A stretch of 10,734 nt of DNA from Cyclobacteriaceae bacterium (lineage in GTDB: Bacteria > Bacteroidota > Bacteroidia > Cytophagales > Cyclobacteriaceae). The translations under genes and the position numbers were made by a program. Within the stretch, counting starts at the first letter, position 1, and every line of letters begins with the position of its first letter. Where the stretch lies: contig JANYDR010000243.1 of NCBI GenBank assembly GCA_025363495.1, positions 1-10,734 of the forward strand, in the 5' to 3' direction. This document shows, piece after piece, positions 1-5,517 of this stretch. The notes under the pieces are model-generated. The model saw only the letters and a program-made list of their open reading frames with translations, was not told where the DNA came from and made no database searches.

Positions 1-1362
1 CCTGTGAGCATTGTTTTCAAGCCGGTATTGAAATCGCCTGAAGAAATTTATCAGTTATGCCAGGATGCCAACACATCAAAGAACTGTATCGGTATCGTTG
101 CGTGGATGCACACCTTTTCTCCCGCCAAGATGTGGATTGGCGGATTGAAGATTTTAAATAAACCATTGCTGCATTTGCATACTCAGTTCAATCGCGATAT
201 TCCGTGGTCTACGATAGACATGGATTTCATGAACCTGAATCAAAGTGCACATGGTGACCGCGAATTCGGATTCATAATGTCGCGCATGAGGTTGAGCAGA
301 AAAGTAGTCGTGGGCCATTGGCAGGATGAAAAAATTCATGAACGACTGAATGTATGGATGCGCGCAGCAGCAGGTTGGCACGATTGGCAGGGAGCAAGAT
401 TTTGCCGCTTCGGCGATAACATGCGCTACGTTGCCGTCACGGATGGCGATAAAGTAGAGGCCGAGATTAAATTTGGTTACGCGGTCAACGGGTATGGTAT
501 AGGTGATTTAGTGAAAGTCATAAAAGAAGTTTCGGATGCAGATATAAATAAGACAACCTCTGAATACGAAGCAAAATATTCCGTAGCGGCTCCCTTGCGA
601 AAAGGAGGAGACAGGCACAACGAATTGAAAGAGGCGGCAAGAATTGAAATTGGTCTTCGCGCATTTTTAGAGGACGGAAATTTCAAAGGCTTCACGGATA
701 CATTTGAAGACCTTCACGGAATGGTGCAGTTGCCTGGAATAGCCGCGCAACGTTTGATGGGAGAGGGGTATGGATTTGGAGGAGAAGGAGATTGGAAAAC
801 ATCAGCACTGGTTCGGGCAATGAAAGTTATGGGAACCGGTTTGAAGGGAGGAAATTCCTTCATGGAAGATTATACCTATCATTTCGATCCATCCAACCCG
901 TCGGTACTGGGTGCTCACATGCTTGAGATTTGTGAGTCGATTGCAATGGGGAAAGCGTCGTGCGAGATTCATCCGCTCGGTATAGGTGGTAAGGCTGATC
1001 CCGTAAGACTCGTATTCAACACTGCTCCAGGGCCTGCGTTAAATGCATCCATCATCGATATGGGTAATCGCTTCCGCTTATTATTGAATGAGGTAGAGGC
1101 AATAACTCCGCCCCATGATTTACCCAAGCTTCCTGTTGCACGCGTACTTTGGAAGCCGTATCCCGACATGTACACAGGTTGCGCCGCTTGGATTTATGCT
1201 GGAGGAGCCCATCATACATGCTATAGCCAGAATCTTACATCAGAGCATCTTCAGGATTTTGCTGAGATGGCAGGGATTGAATGTGTGCTGATTGGAAAAG
1301 AGACAAAGCTCCATGAGTTTAGAAATGAGTTGAGGTGGAATGAGGTCTATTATAAGGGGTAG
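1..1362 (+). CDS. araA: L-arabinose isomerase, 5'-truncated by the window edge
   Basis: Cytosolic enzyme that interconverts L-arabinose and L-ribulose, the first step of bacterial arabinose breakdown; the family uses Mn2+. The protein aligns from memory along its length with E. coli AraA (500 aa): HTFSPAKMW, DFMNLNQ.AHG, GHWQD, CRFGDNMR, GEGDWKT, SFMEDYTYHF, LGIGGK, GGAHHT and the C-terminal LRWNEVYY. Counting from the GTG at base 4, the metal/catalytic residues are E261, E288, H305 and H404 (E. coli E306, E333, H350, H450). About 45 N-terminal residues, including the start, lie upstream of base 1. The frame is open to base 1, so the GTG at base 4 is an internal valine codon and not the start. 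The gene is first in a same-strand series with a sugar symporter and an AraR-type regulator, which fits an arabinose operon. All visible active-site residues are intact, so the only truncation is the window edge. Confidence 0.97.
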   Translation, partial: PVSIVFKPVLKSPEEIYQLCQDANTSKNCIGIVAWMHTFSPAKMWIGGLKILNKPLLHLHTQFNRDIPWSTIDMDFMNLNQSAHGDREFGFIMSRMRLSRKVVVGHWQDEKIHERLNVWMRAAAGWHDWQGARFCRFGDNMRYVAVTDGDKVEAEIKFGYAVNGYGIGDLVKVIKEVSDADINKTTSEYEAKYSVAAPLRKGGDRHNELKEAARIEIGLRAFLEDGNFKGFTDTFEDLHGMVQLPGIAAQRLMGEGYGFGGEGDWKTSALVRAMKVMGTGLKGGNSFMEDYTYHFDPSNPSVLGAHMLEICESIAMGKASCEIHPLGIGGKADPVRLVFNTAPGPALNASIIDMGNRFRLLLNEVEAITPPHDLPKLPVARVLWKPYPDMYTGCAAWIYAGGAHHTCYSQNLTSEHLQDFAEMAGIECVLIGKETKLHEFRNELRWNEVYYKG

Positions 1363-1378
1363 TTGGTGGTGGAGGTAA

Positions 1379-1420
1379 GTAATCAGTAACCGGTAATCAG
1401 TCGTCGGTAATCGGTAGAGT
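1379..1420. repeat. heptanucleotide tandem array, unit GTAATCR, six units
   Basis: Six consecutive 7-mers follow the consensus GTAATC(A/G). Units 1, 3 and 5 (starting at 1379, 1393 and 1407) are nearly identical; units 2, 4 and 6 are more diverged, giving a secondary 14-bp period. The array lies in the 118-bp gap between araA and the symporter, leaving no room there for a further gene. No known function. Confidence 0.8.
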
Positions 1421-1441
1421 GGAGTAAATATAAGATCGCTA

Positions 1442-1476
1442 CATAGAACTTAGAACATAGAACTTAGAATTCAGAA
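1442..1476. repeat. heptanucleotide tandem array, unit CWTAGAA, five units
   Basis: Five consecutive 7-mers ending in AGAA. Bases 1442-1455 and 1456-1469 are a perfect 14-bp tandem duplication (CATAGAACTTAGAA), followed by a diverged fifth unit TTCAGAA. The array ends four bases before the symporter start codon, so it forms the translation initiation region. It has a different unit from the neighbouring array at 1379-1420 but sits in the same 7-bp phase (offset 63 bases). Confidence 0.85.
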
Positions 1477-1480
1477 CCTC

Positions 1481-3169
1481 ATGAACCGCTCCCTTGGAAT
1501 ATCCGATTACATAGTTTTTATCTGTTATTTTATCATCGTCTCCGGTTACGGTTACTGGATTTATCAGAGAAAAAGAAAAGTCGCGCAGAACACGAAGGAT
1601 TTTTTCCTTGCAGAAGGATCTCTTACCTGGTGGGCTATTGGAGCATCCCTGATTGCCTCTAATATTTCTGCAGAGCAATTTATAGGAATGAGCGGTGAAG
1701 GTTTTTTCGTGGGTATTGCTGTGGCGGCTTACGAATGGATCGCCGCTATTGCCCTTATTATTATCGCAGTGTGGTTTATTCCTATCTACCTGAAGAATAA
1801 GATTTATACCATGCCGCAATTTCTGACAATGCGCTACAACGAAACAGTGGCATTGATCATGGCAATATTCTGGCTGTTCTTATACGTTTTTGTAAATCTC
1901 ACCTCCATTCTTTACCTCGGAGCGCTGGCTATTAATGGATTAGTGGGTGGTGAATCGCTTCACCTGGTTATGATTGGATTGGCTGTCTTTGCAATGATCA
2001 TAACATTGGGAGGTATGAAGGTCATTGGATTTACAGATGTAATCCAGGTGGGAGTTTTGATCATCGGTGGTCTTGCCACTACATACCTTGCCCTGACAAT
2101 TGTTGGTGATCGGTTCGGAATGGGTCCTGATGCAATGGCAGGATTTAAAGTCTTAATGAAAGAAGCTCCTGACCATTTTAAGATGATTTTAAGTAAGCCT
2201 GGTCCCGATGCACCACAGGCATACATTGATAAGTATCTTGTGTTGCCGGGTATTGCAATGTATTTCGCAGGGCAGTGGATTGTGAACCTGAATTACTGGG
2301 GATGCAATCAGTATATCATTCAACGTGCGTTGGGGGCTAATCTTCAAACAGCCCGCACCGGTATTCTTTTTGCCGGTTTTCTAAAGCTGATGATGCCAGT
2401 TATCGTTATGTTACCAGGCATTGCAGCTTTTGTATTATATAAGAACGGACACTTACCACAATTGGAGGGTGGCAGTAAAGACGGTGCATATTCTGCGATA
2501 CTTGGATTTTTGCCAAGCGGCTTGAAAGGATTGTCGATCGCGGCACTAACGGCAGCCATCGTTGCTTCACTTGCAGGTAAGGTCAATAGCATCTCTACTA
2601 TTTTTACACTCGATATTTTTAAAAAGTATATAAGCAAGGATGCACCGGAAAAGAAACTCGTTTGGATTGGTCGCCTGACAGTTTTGGTTTCGATGATCAT
2701 CGCTATAATCTTTACCTGGGAAGATTTGTTAGGTATAGGTGGTGAGGGTGGCTTTACGTTCATTCAAAAATATACCGGGTTTATCAGTCCTGGAGTTTTT
2801 GCGATGTTCATCCTTGGTATGTTTTGGAAGCGCACAACAGGCGCGGCGGCTATAGCGGGAGTTATCACAGGATTTGCACTATCAGTGTTCTTCAACAATT
2901 ACGCGCCAGGAGTTTTTGGCAACGAAACAATATTCTATACAGCATTCCCTAATGGCCATGGAGGATTCGAAATTCCTTTTCTGATTTGCATGGGACTTTC
3001 TTTTTTCTTTACAATGGTTGTAATGGTCGTGATGAGCCTTGCCGGACCTTCCATAAATCCGAAGGCATTTATGCTGGATAAGGAAATGTTCAGGGTTACG
3101 CCTTCCACACTTGTCTTAATCATTGCTACTTTATTAGTGCTGGCAGCGTTATATGTGAAGTTCTGGTAA
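1481..3169 (+). CDS. sodium:solute symporter (SSS family, vSGLT-like), probable L-arabinose importer
   Basis: Inner-membrane LeuT-fold Na+/sugar symporter of 562 aa, rich in hydrophobic helices along its length. It resembles Vibrio vSGLT closely from memory: SLIASNISAEQFIGMSG (residues 56-72), YEW (84-86), a VNL.YWGCNQYIIQR block (268-282), FLKL (300-303), and IQKYTGFISPG (428-438). By that alignment Q66, E85, N269, Y272, K302 and Q429 match vSGLT sugar-pocket or gate residues Q69, E88, N260, Y263, K294 and Q428. In the Na2-site helix, A362-S363 replace the Ser-Ser of vSGLT; one serine is kept. Arabinose as substrate is inferred from araA immediately upstream and the AraR-type gene 31 bp downstream; galactose, xylose or another sugar is possible. 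The ATG at 1481 is the first start, has no Shine-Dalgarno sequence, and follows a heptamer repeat. No stand-alone promoter is visible in the 118-bp gap, so co-transcription with araA is likely. Confidence 0.94.
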   Translation: MNRSLGISDYIVFICYFIIVSGYGYWIYQRKRKVAQNTKDFFLAEGSLTWWAIGASLIASNISAEQFIGMSGEGFFVGIAVAAYEWIAAIALIIIAVWFIPIYLKNKIYTMPQFLTMRYNETVALIMAIFWLFLYVFVNLTSILYLGALAINGLVGGESLHLVMIGLAVFAMIITLGGMKVIGFTDVIQVGVLIIGGLATTYLALTIVGDRFGMGPDAMAGFKVLMKEAPDHFKMILSKPGPDAPQAYIDKYLVLPGIAMYFAGQWIVNLNYWGCNQYIIQRALGANLQTARTGILFAGFLKLMMPVIVMLPGIAAFVLYKNGHLPQLEGGSKDGAYSAILGFLPSGLKGLSIAALTAAIVASLAGKVNSISTIFTLDIFKKYISKDAPEKKLVWIGRLTVLVSMIIAIIFTWEDLLGIGGEGGFTFIQKYTGFISPGVFAMFILGMFWKRTTGAAAIAGVITGFALSVFFNNYAPGVFGNETIFYTAFPNGHGGFEIPFLICMGLSFFFTMVVMVVMSLAGPSINPKAFMLDKEMFRVTPSTLVLIIATLLVLAALYVKFW

Positions 3170-3200
3170 AAAATCTGATATTCTAATTTTTAAACTAACC

Positions 3201-3890
3201 ATGGACATCAGTAAATATAAAAGTCAGGAGAGGTTACTGTTAGCAGTTGATTGCATCATTTTTGGATTTGGCGGCAAGCAAATGAAGGCCTTGCTGATTA
3301 AACGGGGGTTCCAGCCTGAAAAAGGAAAATGGTCACTAATGGGTGGTTTTGTAAATAAAAATGAGAATGTAGATGCTGCCGCTGCGAGAATTCTAAGACA
3401 ACTAACAGGGCTAAAAGATATTTACATGGAGCAATTGCATTGCTTCGGCGACACGAAAAGAGACTCTGCAGGCAGGGTCGTTTCTATAGCATACTTTGCA
3501 TTGATTAATATCGCTGAATATAATGAACAACTGACCAGCGATCATGAAGCCAGATGGTTTCCGTTAGATAAAATACCGACCCTTATTTTTGACCATAAGC
3601 AGATGGTGCAAAAGGCTAAGGAGCGTCTTCAGCAAAAAGTGGCCAATCATCCAATCGGATTCGAACTGCTACCGGTGAAATTCACATTGCCTCAACTGCA
3701 GAGCTTATATGAGGGCATCTATGAATCACCTCTTGACAAACGTAATTTCACCCGGAAAATTCTTTCACTTAATATCCTAAAGAAGCTCGCGGAAAAGGAA
3801 AAAGAATCATCCCGCAAAGGAGCTTTTTACTATGTCTTTGACAGGGACAAGTATGGTAAACTAAACCACGACGGAATAAAATTTCTTTAA
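3201..3890 (+). CDS. araR: Nudix-related winged-helix transcriptional regulator (AraR/NrtR type)
   Basis: A 229-aa DNA-binding regulator with an N-terminal Nudix-fold domain (about 10-145) and a C-terminal winged helix (about 152-229; FTLPQLQSLYEGI, LDKRNFTRKIL, GAFYYVFD). In Bacteroides a homologous Nudix-type AraR represses arabinose genes and releases DNA when it binds L-arabinose; that role is established for the family and is applied here from context. The Nudix box is degenerate: G49-x5-E55-x7-R63 is kept, but the glutamates of the REUXEEXGU core are replaced (R63-I-L-R-Q-L-T-G-L71), so pyrophosphohydrolase activity is unlikely and ligand sensing is expected. The gene lies 31 bp after the symporter on the same strand, so it is probably the last gene of the operon and may be autoregulated. 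The ATG at 3201 begins the family-typical N-terminus. No operator can be named here; it may lie upstream of the window. Confidence 0.88.
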   Translation: MDISKYKSQERLLLAVDCIIFGFGGKQMKALLIKRGFQPEKGKWSLMGGFVNKNENVDAAAARILRQLTGLKDIYMEQLHCFGDTKRDSAGRVVSIAYFALINIAEYNEQLTSDHEARWFPLDKIPTLIFDHKQMVQKAKERLQQKVANHPIGFELLPVKFTLPQLQSLYEGIYESPLDKRNFTRKILSLNILKKLAEKEKESSRKGAFYYVFDRDKYGKLNHDGIKFL

Positions 3891-3919
3891 CCCAAATTAA
3901 TAAGTGTGGGTGTCCTAAC

Positions 3920-3954
3920 TTTGACATTTAATATTTGGCATTTGACATTCGACA
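3920..3954. repeat. heptanucleotide tandem array, unit TTTGACA, five units
   Basis: Five 7-mers of consensus TTYGRCA (units start at 3920, 3927, 3934, 3941 and 3948; the first and fourth are exactly TTTGACA, the second is the most diverged). The array is followed by an 8-base T run. It sits in the 122-bp gap between the convergent ends of the regulator and the histidine kinase. The unit is unrelated to those of the two arrays upstream of the symporter, but the period is the same. Confidence 0.8.
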
Positions 3955-4012
3955 TTATTTTTTTTGGTGGGTTATTCTAAAAATCAGCCCTAAAAAAAAT
4001 CTATGATGATCA

Positions 4013-4708
4013 TTACAAATCAGTCCCTCTCAGGTTTGGAATCGAAATCGTCAAGGTCGTTCCTTGATTAATTATCGATTGAATAGAAAGTTTACCGTTA
4101 AGAGCTAACACAATTTCTTTGGCAATATAAAGACCGAGACCTGCTCCATTGCTTCTGTCTGTTGCCCTGTAGAACATATCATATACTTTGGGCAAAAGGT
4201 TTTCTTCTATACCAATGCCATTGTCCTCAAAGCAAATTGTTACCATTGATTCACAGATTGTCGCTGATAGTTTAATAAATTGATTGGTCTTTGTTAAGTC
4301 GCGGTATTTTATTGAATTTGAAATAAGGTTGTGAAGCAACACCGAAAGTCGTTTTTCATCTGAGAAAAAGAATATTCCTCCTTTTATACTAATGATTTCT
4401 TCAATTTTATCCTGACCCATGAGGTACTCTAATTCCCCGAAACATCTATGCGCCAGAGCTTCTAAGTCAATTTTATCCCGGCTTATTACCTCCCGGCTAT
4501 TGCGTGAATAATCCAGTATCGTTTTTATTGTTGCATCCAGTTTTTTGACACTGACTTCCATCATGTCAAGGTAATTTTCTAACAGGTCCTCTTTTGGTTT
4601 TTCTATTTTTGCCAGGCTGATCAGCCCCAGGAGAGAAGTTAATGGCGACCTCAGGTTATGTGATGCGTTGTAAACAAAATTGTCAAGTTCCTTATTTACT
4701 TTTATCAA
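4013..4708 (-). CDS. histidine kinase catalytic half (HisKA + HATPase_c), frameshifted from the upstream receiver domain
   Basis: Sensor kinase core of 231 aa. HisKA covers about residues 5-70 with phospho-acceptor H17 in NASHNLRSPL. The ATPase domain runs to the end, with N box LLHNLISNSIKYR (N127, N131), G1 box DNGIGI (162-167), F-box region and G2 box GAGLGL (188-193). All catalytic elements are present. There is no transmembrane segment and no separate sensor domain. The only possible start at this position is TTG, in the middle of a coiled-coil segment; the frame stays open upstream and encodes FENAKEEADHILVEQNNE before it, so this start is doubtful. Reading that segment as the continuation of the receiver domain gives a single protein of about 374 aa, a common Bacteroidota architecture. 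The part is therefore probably expressed only if the frameshift is corrected, bypassed or a sequencing error. The stimulus is unknown. Confidence 0.85.
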   Translation of the reverse strand: MIKVNKELDNFVYNASHNLRSPLTSLLGLISLAKIEKPKEDLLENYLDMMEVSVKKLDATIKTILDYSRNSREVISRDKIDLEALAHRCFGELEYLMGQDKIEEIISIKGGIFFFSDEKRLSVLLHNLISNSIKYRDLTKTNQFIKLSATICESMVTICFEDNGIGIEENLLPKVYDMFYRATDRSNGAGLGLYIAKEIVLALNGKLSIQSIINQGTTLTISIPNLRGTDL

Positions 4709-4754
4709 TTCGTTGTTCTGTTCAACAAGAATGTGGTCTGCCTCCTCCTTCGCA

Positions 4755-4775
4755 TTTTCAAAGGCTGTGATGTCT
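4755..4775 (-). other. probable single-base frameshift joining receiver and kinase
   Basis: On the minus strand the receiver frame ends ...SLRHHSL-stop, with the TGA at 4760-4758. Skipping one base in the CCTTT just before that stop enters the kinase frame and gives ...SLRHHS then FENAKEEADHI, an uninterrupted helical linker into HisKA. The kinase frame itself has a TAA a few codons upstream, so the two frames overlap by only a few codons. This pattern is what a one-base insertion in a fused gene leaves. Confidence 0.6.
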
Positions 4776-5138
4776 TAAAGAATTTCGAATGGCCGAGGGT
4801 AATCGTGAAAGATTTGACTTTAGGATATAATCATCAGCTCCTTGTTTTATGCAGTTGACTGCGAATTCCTCAGAAACTGTGCCGGTTACGAGGATGAAGG
4901 GAATTTTTTTACTCTTTCCCCTGCATATTTCCAATGCCTCAGTTGAATTGAACTGAGGCAACCCATGATCGGATAAGATAACATCCGGACCGAAATTATT
5001 CATTGCGTCAATGAATTCGTCGCGCGTATCAACTTGAAGTGTATTAAAAGCAAGGCCATCTTTCTTTAAGATACGCTCAATCAATACTACGTCTTCTTCG
5101 ACGTCTTCAAGGATGAGTATTTTCATGGCTTGTTTCAT
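4758..5138 (-). CDS. response-regulator receiver domain protein
   Basis: A 126-aa receiver (REC) domain. The acidic pocket is E11-D12, the phospho-acceptor is D57 in LSDHGLPQF, the switch threonine is T85 in VTGT and the conserved lysine is K107 in ILKSN, so phosphorylation chemistry should be intact. The domain ends at helix 5 (RLPSAIRNSLR) with only a few extra residues and no output domain. The next coding sequence on this strand is a kinase core in another frame, probably the rest of the same protein. Two starts are possible: the ATG at 5138 or a second ATG at 5126 that gives the family-typical MKILILED; the second is the better match to homologues. A stable hairpin ends five bases before the first ATG. 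Signal and target are unknown. Confidence 0.9.
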   Translation of the reverse strand: MKQAMKILILEDVEEDVVLIERILKKDGLAFNTLQVDTRDEFIDAMNNFGPDVILSDHGLPQFNSTEALEICRGKSKKIPFILVTGTVSEEFAVNCIKQGADDYILKSNLSRLPSAIRNSLRHHSL

Positions 5139-5143
5139 GTTTT

Positions 5144-5220
5144 AACGAGGGGGGTAACTGACCAATCTTGGGCATCTCATTACATATTTGGGAACCCCCG
5201 TTCAATATCATTACCTCGTT
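5144..5220 (-). promoter_or_regulatory. structured leader hairpin just upstream of the receiver start
   Basis: On the minus strand AACGAGG (5220-5214) pairs with CCTCGTT (5150-5144), and nested inside it GGGGT (5198-5194) pairs with ACCCC (5155-5151), giving a G/C-rich 12-bp stem with a 15-base bulge on one side. The 3' arm ends five bases before the ATG at 5138, close enough to affect ribosome access. No protein-binding site or riboswitch class is recognised. Confidence 0.45.
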
Positions 5221-5438
5221 GAATAAGAAAAGTTCACAATGAGTGAAAACCCTTTGTGGTCGAATCCCTTGGTAATACTTCTTTAAATAACAATCAACAG
5301 TACTGACGACGAGCAGTTTAAATATCCAGGGGCTGATCTTAACGATTCAGCACTTTTTGTAGGGGGGAAGTACCTGGGTTCCGAATATCTAATAACGTGA
5401 ATAAATTTGACAATTTGTATATAACAACTAACAGTAGT

Positions 5439-5475
5439 TAAAAACTCGCCCGGAAGCCCTATCACCCGGATGAGT
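5439..5475 (-). terminator. probable intrinsic terminator of the permease transcript
   Basis: Reading the minus strand, ACTCAT-CCGG, a 12-base loop, and CCGG-GCGAGT form a stem with one A-C mismatch and one T-G wobble, followed directly by a TTTT run and AAC. The site starts about 42 bases after the permease stop, suggesting that the permease is transcribed apart from the receiver/kinase genes. Confidence 0.5.
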
Positions 5476-5517
5476 CATCATTCGATCCTGGTTTTCAGGA
5501 CAAATCGAGGGCTGATT

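Larger units (their letters stand above)
5139..5517. other. 379-bp intergenic region without a gene
   Basis: This gap between the permease and the receiver gene contains the leader hairpin (5144-5220), a probable minus-strand terminator (5439-5475) and a small hairpin at 5486-5500 (TCCTG/CAGGA, loop GTTTT). A 60-codon minus-strand frame at 5283-5465 has no recognisable domain and I do not call it. No Bacteroidota-type promoter for the receiver gene was found on the minus strand. Confidence 0.7.

Noticed and set aside
1379..1476. A CRISPR array was considered for the closely spaced repeats.
   Set aside because: The units are 7 bp with no spacers between them, and no cas gene is present.
3890..3911. 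ACCCA/TGGGT hairpin directly after the regulator stop as a terminator.
   Set aside because: The stem is only 5 bp with a 12-base loop and is not followed by a T run; the T run further on follows the heptamer array without a stem.
5402..5409. Plus-strand TAAATTTG matches the TAnnTTTG promoter element.
   Set aside because: There is no matching -33 element and it would fire into the 3' end of the oppositely oriented permease gene.
5283..5465. A minus-strand frame reading SAESLRSA resembles the NPxxSLRxE tail of a second FtsX-type permease, suggesting a relic paralogue.
   Set aside because: The match is about seven residues, the upstream residues show no permease helix, and the frame continues past the point where the family ends.
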